Source: Panicum virgatum (Eukaryota; Streptophyta; Magnoliopsida; Poales; Poaceae). Taken from it: a stretch of 64,000 nt of DNA. The notes under the pieces were generated by a model, which saw only the letters and a program-made list of their open reading frames with translations, had not been told where the DNA came from and searched no databases. Of this stretch, positions 35,925 through 46,896 are shown piece by piece (position 1 is the first letter of the stretch; the number at the start of each line of letters is the position of its first letter). The position numbers and the translations under genes were made by a program. The stretch covers positions 4,026,094 to 4,090,093 of the forward strand of contig NC_053142.1 in NCBI RefSeq assembly GCF_016808335.1, in the 5' to 3' direction.

Positions 35925-36087
35925 CCTTTTGTCCCGGGTGAAGCCACGACCCAGGACAAAAGGACCTTTTGTCCCGGGTGGTGGCTTCACCCGGGACAAA
36001 AGGCCCCCCCTTTTGTCCCAGGTGAAGCCACCACCCGGGACAAAAGGTCCTTTTGTCCCGGGTCGTGGCTTCACCCAGGACAAAAGG
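35925..36087. repeat. 163-bp near-perfect palindrome of CACTA repeats, internal
   Basis: Two 79-bp arms (35925-36003 and 36009-36087) around a five-C spacer. Each arm contains two back-to-back TTTTGTCCCGGGTG/CACCCGGGACAAAA units. The arms differ at only about three positions. A further unit pair (TTTAGTCCCGGGTGG and CCACCCGGGACAAAA) follows to 36170. Confidence 0.9.
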
Positions 36088-36805
36088 GGTTTTTGGGCGG
36101 GCCGGGAAAATTCCCAGCCCGCGGCCCACCTTTAGTCCCGGGTGGATCTACCACCCGGGACAAAAGGGGCCCGTTTTCCCTCGTTTCCGCCTAATGTTAT
36201 GTTTGTTTTTGTTTCTTTTTACTTCTCTTTTAAAATTGGCTTTCATTTGTTAATTCAGTTAATAAAATTATGATTCCAAAAATTATGGAACAAAATTTCT
36301 TATCTCTATATAAACTTGATACACGCAACAAAAATAATTAATTTTCATTCAAGTGATTGGGTCAATGAAATATCTAACTTTTTTGAAATCATATTTGTTA
36401 TTTTGACCATGCAAAAATATATTAGGTGAATTTTTTTTTCAAACTGTTGCTTTTCGATAGAAAGTGGATTCTATCACGATATTAACGTTTAAAAAGTGAA
36501 TTTTAGATAAAATTAAGCAATTTCATGATATTAATGAGTAGTGTGTGAGTTTGAGAGATAGTGTGTGTTAGTGAGATTGTGTGTGTTAGTGAGAGTGTAT
36601 AGTGTGTTAATGTGAATGTAATTTCATGAAATAAATAAAATTAGTTGAGTAATCCATTATTGAATGAAAATTATAATTAAGTCTAGTAATTAAGTGAAAA
36701 ATATATAAAATAATATAAATAACAGATAAAGTATAATTGTACAGTACATATATAATAAAAGTATTCGAATTGCGATTATGTTTTTATACAATAATATAAA
36801 ATGAT

Positions 36806-39800
36806 TCAAGTATATGAAGGATTAGCGGTAACAGACTTTCTCTTCACAAATGTCTCTTGATTATGATCATGGCGCAAGTATGGAGCATCATCATTGGCTA
36901 GCAGGATGCATGGATCAGCATTTACTTCGAAAGGTGGAATGGCAACAAAATTATTATATTCTTCTGAAAAGTCTGTCTTGTCCTCCACTCCAATGATGTT
37001 TCTCTTTCTTGATAGAATTATGTGTCGCTTAGGCTCATCCTTTTGCTTGTTGATCCCCTTCTTTGGCTTGCTGGACATGTCCTTAATGTAGAAAACCTGA
37101 GCGACATCCTGGGCTAGGACAAATGGCTCGTCTCTATACTCAAGATTGTTGAGATCAACTATTGTCATCCCATACTCATCTTTTGTTACCCCTCCTCCAG
37201 ATAGCCTAACCCATTGGCAACGAAATAGAGGCACCTTGAAATTGGGACCGTAATCCAGCTCCCATATCTCTTCAATGTAGCCGTAATATGTGTCTTTTTT
37301 TCCATTATTGTCCGTGGCATCCATACGAACACCGCTGTTTTGGTTGGTACTCTTTTTATCTTGGGCTATCGTATAAAATATGTTTCCATTTATCTCGTAC
37401 CCTTGGTATGTTAAGATATTCCAAGATGGTCCCCTAGCCAATAAGAACAGTTGTTCACTTATATCCATGTTATGCATTAGATGCTTCCGCAACCAGCTGC
37501 AGAAAGTGTTCATGTGCTCACGTGTAATCCATGCCTCAGACTTTTTCGGGAAATTGGAGAGCAGAATTTTCTTGTGTTCCTCGATATATGGGTCAACCAA
37601 GGATGATTGTTGAAGAACCGTATAATGAGCTTTCTTGAATGAGAAATCATCTGTGCAGACATAAGATTTCTTTCCTAATGTACCCTTTCCAGTTAGTCTC
37701 ACCTCATATCGCGATTCAGGGACTCCAATCGGTTTAAGGTCATCAATAAAGTCAACACAAAAGTCAATGACCTCCTCAGTTCCGTAGGCACTGGCGATGC
37801 TTCCTTCTGGACGAGCTCTATTACGAACACATTTCTTGAGTACCCCCACGAACCTTTCGAATGGGAACATGTTGTGTAGAAATACTGGTCCGAGAATATC
37901 AATCTCTTTGACAAGGTGCACTAGAAGATGTGTCATGATGTTGAAGAAAGATGGTGGAAATATCAGCTCAAAGCCAACAAGACATTGCACCACATCGTTT
38001 TGCAGCTTTATCAAATTCTCCGGGTCAATTATCTTCTGAGAAACTGCGTTGAGGAAGGCACATATCTTCACGATGGTTAACAGGACGTTATCAGGCAGAA
38101 TCCCCCGCAGCACAACCGGAAGAAGTTCGGTCATAAGCACATGGCAGTCATGGGACTTGAGATTTGTAAATTTCTTCTCTGCCAAATTTAAGATTCCTTT
38201 TATATTGGATGAGTATCCAGATGGAACCTTTATACTGTTCAAGCAGTCAAACATGGTTTCTTTCTCTTCCTTGCTAAGAGTATAGCTGGCAGGACTTAAG
38301 TATTGTCGTCCATTATCTCGCTGTTGTGGATGTAAGGCATCTCATTCTTCCATACGTTGCAATTCTTGATGTGCTTCTACTGTATCTTTTGTCTTTCCGT
38401 ACACTCCCAAGAATGCTATCAGGTTGATGCAAAAATTCTTTGTGAGGTGCATCACATCAATTGCATGACGAACATCTAAGACTTCCCAATATGGTAGCTC
38501 CCAAAATATAGATTTCTTCTTCCACATGGGCGCCATTCCGTTTTCGTTCGGAACAGGTTGGCTACCAGATCCCTTTCCAAAAACAACTTCTAGATCTTTT
38601 ACCATGTTGAAGACGTCTTTACCACTACGGTGCATCGGTTTTGTTCGGTGGTCCGCTTGGCCTTTGAAATGGTTGCCCTTCTTTCGTACCGCATGCCTGA
38701 TGGGAAGAAACCGACGATGACCCATGTATACAACCTTCTTACAGTGAGTCAACCATATATTATCGGTATCATCTAAATAGTGTGTGCATGCTTTGTATCC
38801 CTTGTTCGAATGTCCTGACAAGTTACTAAGAGCAGGCCAGTCATTGATCGTTACGAACAGCAATGCTCGTAGGTTGAAGTTTTCCTGTTTGTATTCATCC
38901 CACATCCGTACACCTTCATCGCCCCAGAGCAATAAGAGTTCTTCGACCAATGGTCTTAGGTACACATCAATGTCATTTCCGGGCTGCTTTGGACCCGGGA
39001 TAAGCACTGGCATCATGATGAACTTTCGTTTCATGCAGAGCCATGGTGGAAGATTGTACAGACAAAGAGTCACAGGCCAAGTGCTATGACCACTGCTCAT
39101 CTCACCAAAAGGATTCATGCCATCCGTACTCAAACCGAACCTTATGTTTCTCGCATCCAAATCAAATTTAGAGTACGTTCTATCTATTTTTCTCCACTGC
39201 GACCCATCAGCGGGGTGTCTCAACATCGAGTCTTTCTTGCGTTCCTCTTTGTGCCATCGCATCAACTTAGCATTATCTTTATTTCTAAACAGACGCTTCA
39301 AACGTGGTATTATAGGCAAATACCACATGACCTTCGCAGGAACTCTCTTCCGGGGAGGCTCCCCCTCGACATCTCCAGGATCATCTTTTCTAATCTTGTA
39401 ACGCAATGCACTGCATACGGGACATGCATCCAAATTCTCGTACTTGCCTCGGTAGAGGATGCAGTCGTTGGGGCATGCATGTATCTTTTGCACTTCCAGT
39501 CCCAAAGGGCAAACAAGTTGTTTGGCTTCATACGTTGTGGCAGGCAATTCATTGTCCTTAGGAAGCATTTTTTTAACAAGTTTGAGTAATTCACCAAATC
39601 CCTTGTCGGATACACCATTTGTCGTCTTCCATTGCAGCAACTCCAAGGTGGTGCCAAGTTTCTTAAATCCATTTTGACAATCTGGGTACAACAACTTATG
39701 GTGGTCCTCTAACAACTTCTGGAACTTCAACCTCTTCGTTTCTCTCTCACAGTCTGCCTGCACATTGTGCAATGCTTGCCCCAGATCGTCGCTGGGATCA

Positions 39801-40159
39801 TTTTTTGCTACTTCTACTTCGGGCTCTTCCATGGGAATATCGTCATCGAATGCACCGATTCCAGCATTCCCGGGAAAGTGGTCGTCAAAATCTTCTTCTT
39901 CATTGTCTTCCATGGTAACCCCCTGTTCTCCGTGCTTCGTCCAACAAACATACTTTTTCATGAAACCATTTGCGAAAATGTGGCTGTGTAGGATTCTTGA
40001 AGATGAGTAATCCTTGTTATTATTGCAATGAACACACGGGCAGCACATAAAACCATTCTGCTTGTTTGCCTCAGCCACAGACAAAAAATAATGCAGGCCA
40101 TCAATGAATTCTTTCGAACGTCGGTCAGCATTGTACATCCATTGCCGGTCCATCTGCAT
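36806..40159 (-). pseudogene. TNP2-type CACTA transposase, one in-frame stop
   Basis: DDE-type transposase of En/Spm elements, which cuts and joins the CACTA ends. One frame runs from 40159 to 36806, about 1117 codons, interrupted only by TGA at 38344-38342; reading continues in frame through YLSPASYTLSKEEKETMFDC. Order: Transpos_assoc (MDRQWMYNADRRSKEFIDGL), Transposase_21 (FGLSTDGMNPFGEMSSGHST with the first Asp; ELPYWEVLDVRHAIDVMHL with the second), DUF4218 (HDCHVLMTELLPVVLRG, FPPSFFNIMTHLLVHLVKEI) and DUF4216 (EIWELDYGPNFKVPLFRCQW). The TGA replaces what is probably an Arg codon (CGA to TGA). Start is M at 40159 or 40153; the second fits the family. Length is that of a full TNP2, so the gene is dead by very little. 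Confidence 0.92.
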
Positions 40160-40375
40160 TTTAAATAAATCGATTTGAATTCTTTACACGTATCGAATAA
40201 ATAAAATATATCAAACCTAAATTAAACTAAATGTAACATAACATGAATAATTAAAAGATATGCAATATCCATCATACATCTTGATTAATTAAAAGGAGTA
40301 GTTAATCCATTACAGAACTTAACAAAGGAGTACTATACATGAAATTTAAAAATTCGGTCAACAACACATAGGTTT

Positions 40376-40685
40376 TCAACCGTCCTTGCGTTGGAACGCA
40401 GAATGTTCTAACGGATTTCTTGCTGGCGCAGAAGAAGATGGCGGAGCTGAAACCTCCGAGTTTGGTGGTGACGAACCGTAACGCCGCAATAAATCCTCAA
40501 GATCAAACGGAGGTTCCTCGCCCCTTGCCATGCATTCTCTATATTCTTTTTTCCAAATAACGGAGCGCTGCCCTATGAAAAGCACTAGGTTTTTTGGACC
40601 GATGACCTACTCGAGTTGTGCCCTTCTCTCCAGAAGGACAACGATCACCCCCACCGGCGCCACTCCCTACAGCTGCTGAAGCCAT
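40376..40685 (-). other. Small ORF pair upstream of TNP2, unidentified
   Basis: From ATG at 40685 the minus strand reads a basic segment (KGTTRVGHRSKKPSAFHRAA) that stops after about 50 codons. The overlapping frame continues with an acidic and Pro-rich stretch (RGEEPPFDLEDLLRRYGSSP) to 40376. It may be one exon broken by a shift, or a 5' leader peptide of the CACTA transcript. It is not recognised as a known domain. Confidence 0.3.
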
Positions 40686-41828
40686 ATTTTACTGAAAAAT
40701 ACCTTTATTTTCCACAAAATTATAAATTCTTACCATTACAAAGCAAAAATTATTTACTATTACAATTACAATGATCAGATTAATAACTCTTGCAAATAAC
40801 AATGATATTATATAAAAAAGACGAAATGTATCATTAATCCTCAAGAAATCTCTAATTAATTGAAAGAAATCTCTATAACTTCTAATTACTTTGACACCCT
40901 TCAGTTCCAGGAGTACACTCTTTTCAATATCTAGAAACCCTCTAGAAGAAAAATAAACCTTTATTTCTGAAAATGTATATGTCAGTAACCTCAACCCTGC
41001 GGTGATGACACTGCCTTTCGGGGGGACACGGTGCGGTACAAGGATGTCACCAATCGGCTAGTCGCAGCACCAACATTTACGATTAATAGGCACAGCACTT
41101 GGCACAGGCAGCATGTTCGTTGATATGCTCTCAGTACAACAACGGGCATGCTGACTGCGTCAAATGCTGTCTTCTTATCAATCGGAAGTGCTGGTGATGC
41201 GATCAACCGATTTGCGACGTCCTTATAGCGCATCGTGTATCCCTGAAAGGTAGTGCCATCACCGTTGGATGGAGATTAACGACGTATACTTGTTTCGAAA
41301 AAAAGATTTTTTTAGCTTCTAGATGGTTTCAATGTGAGCCTGATTAAATACATCACTAGAGTGTCAAAATAATCCATTCATAATACAAAAAATTCTATAA
41401 TATACTCATTTCATTAATTCATTCATGAATAAAAAAATCAACTATCCACAATATGGTCATATATATACAAGTACATCACATGAAGTATCTACACTCATTC
41501 TAAAAATTTCTACTATCCATATACTCATCTAAATCTAAAAGAAAATTACACCTACATATGCAATCTAGCTAGCTAAATGTCCAAGAAATGAGCTAGCTAC
41601 ACATTTTCTCTATTTCTAAAGTATGAAATGAGCTATACAAGCCAAGGAAGAAGAGAAAAACAAGCCCCAAACCTTTAGAGCAGATGGATGGACGGGGAAT
41701 CAAAGATCTTCACAAATGTGGTGAAGAAATGAGCAAGAACTCCTCTATCCCGAGCCAAGAACAGCAAGAAAACAAGTGAGCTGAATGGCTCGGGCGGGGG
41801 GAGAGGGAAGGGGATAAGGGGCGCAAGG
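40686..41828. other. CACTA 5' region without a supported gene
   Basis: AT-rich; should include the transposase promoter and leader (minus strand). Only short ORFs without recognisable similarity. Confidence 0.4.
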
Positions 41829-42001
41829 CCTTTTGTCCCGGTTGGAGGCACCAACCGGGACAAAAGGGGGGACTTTTGTCCCGGTTGGTGGTTCCAACCG
41901 GGACAAAAGGCTACGCGGGCCTTTTGTCCCGGTTGGAACCACCAACCGGGACAAAAGGCTCCCATTTTGTCCCGGTTGGTGTCTCCAACCGGGACAAAAG
42001 G
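41829..42001. repeat. 173-bp palindrome of CACTA subterminal repeats (5' end)
   Basis: Two 82-bp arms (41829-41910 and 41920-42001) around a 9-bp spacer CTACGCGGG. Each arm carries TTTTGTCCCGGTTGG...CCAACCGGGACAAAA twice; the arms differ at roughly six positions. It lies 120 bp inside the element's 5' end. Confidence 0.9.
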
Positions 42002-42121
42002 CCCCCGTCCCCCCCGCTGGCCCGGCTAGCCGTTGGACCCGGGACAAAAGCCACCTATTGTCCCGGGCCCAAAGGCTGCCGGGACAAATGGCCAGGAACA
42101 AAGGCCTGTTTTGTAGTAGTG

Positions 42122-43410
42122 GTGCCTGCTCTAATGGCCCTGTTTAGTTACTTGTGCTAATAAACAGTGATTGGTGCTAATCTTTATGCATGGGCAACTA
42201 AATGAAGTCTATTTGCAAAACCTCTTCACGGATGGGTGTAATTTTTCGCGATGAATCTAATGACAGTAATTAATCAATGATTGGCTACAGTGATGCTTTA
42301 GTAACCATCCTCTAATCATGCGGTCAAAGGTCTCATTAGATTCTTTAGGGTTCCTAGCGCAGAGGTTGTGGAGTTAGTTTTGCAAACTGCCTTTATTTAA
42401 TATCTTTAATTAATGATTATAGTTGCTACAGTTTTTAGCATATCATAAACCACACAGGGCCAATATAGATCTAGAACCTGTGGGAGATCCACTGCCTGAT
42501 TCCCATAATATGATTAAGCCTTCTTTTGCAAGTCTTCGTCTTCCTCTTTGCGCGGGCGCATCCTGAGCACTGTTCTGTGGTTAGCCTACCTGTCAGCGGA
42601 TTCGGTGGCCGTCTTGGTGCTCGGCCACCTTGCAGTCCACGCGAGCGAGACAGGCCACACTAGCTCATTCATGTTCTTCTGGCCACACTAGCTCGGACAC
42701 CGTCACCGGGCGCCTTATCAAAGCAGGACAATGAGCTATGGACGCGCCACCTCTTAGACCTGGTCACCCAAGGATCAGTTGCCGCGTACCTTGTGGCCAA
42801 GGCATCTTGGTCAGATGGCCGGCTCAGGGCTGCCATGCTGCTCATATGTTTGTCTCTGGTCGCAACAACTACGTACAACGAGCGTAATCTGGATAGTTTG
42901 AAGCCGCGTCACAGGCCGTTTAGGTGACACCATACCAGTGGGTCTCTATGACCTGCTATTACATGAAAAAAATAGAAATAAAAAAAGTACAACAAGTGTC
43001 CCTCTTGCGAGTCCATTAAGCCTCAGGTCGGGTGCTCTGGATAGTTTGGGACATGTGGCACAGTTACTGCAAATACCCAAAAGTAGGAGTGACAATGATT
43101 GACTCTTAGGGGCACCTCCAACCCTCTTTAGTTCAAAATTTTGTACTATTTCTTCAAAATAATATTTTATTTTAAAAAACTAGCGTTCTCCTAGTGACCC
43201 TTAAGGGCACCTCTAACCCTCTTCTTCAAAATAATATTACTTTATTTTGTGACCCAAGGGTTAATCCAAGATGTTTTGATCCAATCCTCCGTGCTTTTAT
43301 TTTGTCTATGTAATACTTCTATTCTATAGCACAATCTGAGTCTATTGAGATCCATATATTACTTTATTTTTAACATATATTGTTAAAATTATTTTTGAGT
43401 ATATATATTT
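42122..43410. repeat. 1289-bp direct repeat, right copy (flanks CACTA)
   Basis: Starts immediately after the CACTA terminus TAGTAGTG and matches 28615-29903 base for base without indels apart from about ten substitutions. At its end the sequence continues into a DUF594 fragment (43411 on), which is the uninterrupted original context. Confidence 0.95.
42136..42461. mobile_element. MITE with GGCCCTGT termini (right repeat copy)
   Basis: Duplicate of the 326-bp MITE at 28629-28954, same ends and flanking AAT. Confidence 0.7.
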
Positions 43411-43622
43411 CTCTAAAATTATTGGGACCTCTTGCCTTGGCGTGGTCTGAAATGCCTTTCTACACAGCACCTCGTTTTGGAGTTGCTTTGCACCACGATT
43501 ATCTAAGCACTGAAGGGAGTTCATCACGCATGTTCTCCTACTCATGCGTACAGTCGTACACTAGACCCTTGTTTTACCACACCCAGGTGCTTGAGCTTCA
43601 CAAGGTGTGCCATTTTCTATAG
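42477..43622 (+). pseudogene. DUF4220/DUF594 pseudogene, 5' and 3' fragments
   Basis: The 5' fragment (42477-42907) duplicates that at 28970-29400. After about 500 bp of unrelated sequence the 3' fragment (43411-43622) encodes a DUF594-like stretch (LALAWSEMPFYTAPRFGVAL and HHDYLSTEG), similar to the end of the gene at 25770-25920. The middle of the gene is missing. It is the older, decayed paralogue into which the CACTA inserted. Confidence 0.75.
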
Positions 43623-44065
43623 CCTTCACAACCAGAATTTGCAGCTTCTCCTAGTGATGTGGGTAGGGTTCTCCTAGTGTTCAATTTTCCCTACCAAATG
43701 TCCCCCAATGACGTGCATATAGGAAAAAAAATTAAAGCTTACTAGATTCATGCCCGCGCGTTGCAGTGGTTGAACTTAAAACTATGGCCACGAAAATGCT
43801 AGCGTGAAACTTAAAATTGTGGTAATGATAAAAATAGAGCGACAGACACGCATAAAGCCACGAGTATATAAATATTTTAACCGCCCCTACCGAAAACACC
43901 GAACACATCCGCCATCACAAACATGAACATGTCGAACCCCGAACTATCTAGCGAATGCCCCGAACACATCCGCCACACCGAACATGCCGAACTTAAAAAT
44001 ATGTAGATAATGGATTCAAACAATTACAGATAATTCAATCAAAATCCAGATCTCTGCACAAAACA
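43623..44065. other. Gene-free stretch
   Basis: Holds short direct repeats (CCGAACACATCCGCCA at about 43902 and 43960). At 43741 the sequence TACTAGATTCATGCCCGCGCGTTGC resembles a widespread grass repeat end. No gene. Confidence 0.4.
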
Positions 44066-44197
44066 CTATACCATCTCCTCTGGCGCTCCAAGGGCGTCCC
44101 AGTTATACTCTGAAATGGTGAATTTGTTCACCTTCCTGAAGATAACTCTTTCACCCCCACCAGGCCCAACACCGCCCATGTAGCTCTTCAACTGCAG
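44066..44197 (-). pseudogene. Isolated terminal-exon-like fragment of an unidentified gene
   Basis: After a minus-strand splice-acceptor-like CGAACGCAG, 43 codons read LQLKSYMGGVGPGGGERVIF, then RKVNKFTISEYNWDALGAPE and a TAG stop. Codon pattern and the Gly-rich motif look like a real conserved protein end, but I cannot name the family. It sits alone among transposon sequence, so a captured exon is likely. Confidence 0.35.
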
Positions 44198-44239
44198 CTG
44201 CGTTCGGCAGCTATGCAAATAGGTAATCTGATCGCACCG

Positions 44240-46390
44240 TTTCATCCTTTACCAGTGTGAACTGGTAGTGCTACAGCTTCGCAAAGAGGCAGACGCTTGT
44301 GGTGTCCACACCACAAGCCTACGAGTGGACAAACAGCAGGGGGTCTATCCCCCACAAGCCCACGAGTAGTACGTGGGCGAGCGACAACCCGGCGGGGTCG
44401 TGCAGCCGCCTCGCGAGCTTCGAAGTCGTCGCGGTTGGAAGCAAGGCCGCGTGATACTGTAGAAAACCAAGAGCCATCTGCAAAAGGTGCGCCACGAGGT
44501 GCGCCCGTTGGCCGTAGCCCCCGAGCCTTGAAGTGATTCCCAAGAAATCGGTCCAATGCTTAGTAGCCTTGTCCCTCTTGAAGTCTTGCAATGTCCCATA
44601 AGCACACCGCAAGGTGGGCTCATGGAGCCAACCCCCGAGCCTTAAGTCGGCTGCGTAGGAGTCGGCTCAAGGGTTAGTCTTGCTGCTATCGTCGTCGAGT
44701 CCATCAACGGGTGTGCCGCACTAGTGCGCCCGTTAGTCATAGCCCCCGAGCCTTGAGGTGATTTCGTAGAAATCGGCTCAAGGGTTAGGCAAAGAGCATT
44801 TGAAATAGCTGTCCCGTGTTGATTTCAATGTCCAGCCCCCGAGCGTGAGGGCCAGCAGAGTCCTTGGAGACATGCCGAGTTGTTGGAGAAGTTTGTTCGG
44901 CGTCCAGCCCTCAAGCGCAGAGCTGCGAGGGGCCGTGATAGGCACCTGTCGTGCCAACTGTCAAAGTTGTTTGTCTCGGTGCCCAGCCCCCGAGCGTGAG
45001 GGCTGATTTGAGCTGTCCGAAGCGCACCGAGTTGTCTGAGTGCGGTGCCGGCCCCCGAGCGCAAGAGCTGCGAGTGGCCGCCTGGGCCGTCAGAGGCACG
45101 CCACGTAGTCATTGTAGAACCCAGCCCCCGAGCATGAGGGCTAGGCCGTGGTCGCATCACCCAACCCCCGAGGGTGAGGGCCGAGTGGTCGTCACCCTCC
45201 CCGTGAAGCACAGCGCCAGCCCGAGTACAGAAAAGTACTCGGCTAGCCATCCTCGCGGAGCGTCATGCAGCCCGAGTACTGAAAAGTACTCGGCTGGTGG
45301 AGATGGCTGACTGAACCACCCGAGCATAGGAGACAAGCTCGGGGATCCAAGCCTGGGTGCTGAAATAACAACATGAAGAATCGGTAGTATATATTGCCAC
45401 ATATACTAATTTAGGAGAAAAAGCATTCGGTGATGTACGTAAAAGTTTCTAATTCCAGCTCTTTAAGTCTATTAATTTTCTCGGGCAGTTATCCTGTTAC
45501 GTTTATACACCTGATCCCTGATAGCCATAGTCCACAGCGCAGGGAGCTGGCTGCGTGCACACGTAGAAAGCATAGGCATACAAAAGAGTTGAGGTTTCAC
45601 GGTTTAAGGTGTGTGCTCCCTGAGTACTTTATCAACTTGTGCAAGATAGAAAAAAGAAAACAACTGATGGAGAAAAAATGCACGTGACACGCCCATTGGC
45701 CGTAAGCCACCTGCCTGTATAGCACCTTAAGCTGTATAGGCAGGTGGAAACTTGCCGCGGGCAGGATTATGGTAAATTAGAAGAGCGTCAGAGTAGGACT
45801 TATCTTGCCATGCTTTTAAAGTCTGCGATCTTTGTCGCGCCCATCTTGACGATAGTATCGAGCCCCGAGCGCAAAGCTGCGAGGCGTCCGTTGGCCGTTG
45901 CTGGCTTTGTGTCATGACCTGGCATGAGCCCCCGAGCGCGAGGCTGCGAGGGGCGCCGTTGGCCGTTCTTCTGGCGTCGTGATGGCACGATTGCGATGCC
46001 AGCTCCCAAGCATCAAGCTGCGAAAAGGGCCGCAATGGTCATTCGAGACGTGGCGTCTTGTTTCCTAGCGCCAGGCTCCGAGCCTGAGGGCCGCTAGGCT
46101 CGTCAGAGACACACCGGTGGTTTGTGTGAGGTGCCAGCCCCCGAGCACAGAGCTGCCAAGGGGCCCGATGGCCATTTGAGGCACGCCGGCTTGAGTGTTT
46201 GTGGCGCCAGCCCCCGATCGTAGAGCTGCAAAGGCACTGCAATGGCCGCGAGGGGCGAGCCGACTTGGCTCATACGCGGCGCCAGCCCCCGAGCATAGAG
46301 CTGCGAAGGGACTGCGGTTGCCGCGAGGGCGTGCCGACTTGATTACAGGTCGAGAGGAGACGCGCTCTCGAGTGCTTGGAGATTGAGATA
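44240..46390. repeat. Degenerate ~70-bp repeat array with GCCCCCGAGC core (Gypsy-type region)
   Basis: At least sixteen copies of AGCCCCCGAGC plus a following GAGGGC or GCTGCGA word occur at irregular 65-110 bp spacing (for example 44516, 44742, 44833, 44983, 45121, 45926, 46137, 46207, 46281). A non-repeat gap holds two hairpins (45219-45295) and unassigned sequence (45300-45840). Position before a gypsy-associated ORF suggests the LTR or leader of a Gypsy element; termini were not found. Confidence 0.55.
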
Positions 46391-46392
46391 CT

Positions 46393-46550
46393 AGGCCCTG
46401 TTTAGTTCGTAAAAAGTTTTCTGCAGTATCAGTCACATCGAATTTTTGGACGCATGCATGAAGTATTAAATGCAGTTAAAATAAATAACTAATTACACAG
46501 TATAGCTGATTAGAACGAGATGAATCTTTTAAGCCTAATTAATCTATTTT
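46393..46550. mobile_element. MITE fragment with GGCCCTGTTTAGTTC terminus
   Basis: Starts GGCCCTGTTTAGTTCG and contains CACATCGAATTTTTGGACGC and TTACACAGTATAGCTGAT, the body of a very common grass MITE. The right end is not found, so it is truncated. Confidence 0.6.
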
Positions 46551-46896
46551 TGGCGAAGCATGGCGCCTTGTCCCTGAATAGATGCAGAGACGGCGTCAGG
46601 GTTTTTTTTTCCATATTTTCCGTTAAGTCTACATATAAAAGGTGAAGTGGCGCAGCGGTCAAAGGCTTCGCTTCCACTTCACCCATTTTCTCCCCATTTC
46701 TCGGCGCACTAACTTCCTTCGCTGCCACCGGCGACCTCCCTTGCCTCCTTGAGCCCTTCCAGCCCTCGAGCGAGCTCGCGGCCATTGTGTAGTCCTCGTC
46801 CTTAATCTGTAGATGCTTTCCGGAACATCATCCATTGGTAGGATTGCTTTGGGCCTCATGACTTGCTTGGTTTTAAATAGCGGGCTATAACAAATA

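Larger units (their letters stand above)
29904..42121 (-). mobile_element. CACTA (En/Spm) transposon, 12.2 kb, near-complete
   Basis: The right end is TAGTAGTG (42114-42121), so the element reads CACTACTACAAAACAGG on the minus strand, which is its 5' end. The left end (29907) is GTCTACAAAAACG: it keeps the CTACAAAA core but lost the leading CA. Inverted TTTTGTCCCGG/CCGGGACAAAA repeats crowd both ends (29926-30070 and 41829-42100). Two genes lie on the minus strand in canonical order, TNP2-type transposase (40159-36806) then a TNPA-position gene (34234-30536). The flanks are the two 1289-bp direct repeats instead of a 3-bp target duplication. Confidence 0.9.

Noticed and set aside
35602..36129. 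175-codon minus-strand ORF
   Set aside because: It translates the CACTA repeat palindrome and the adjacent GC-rich block; the repeated TRDKRTFCPG-like units are not protein domains.
44500..46310. Possible CRISPR-like array
   Set aside because: Units are degenerate and unevenly spaced, have no conserved spacer length and sit in a plant retroelement; no cas genes.
46637..46675. tRNA-like GTGGCGCAGCGGTCAAAGGC
   Set aside because: Resembles an A box but no B box, acceptor stem or cloverleaf could be built around it.
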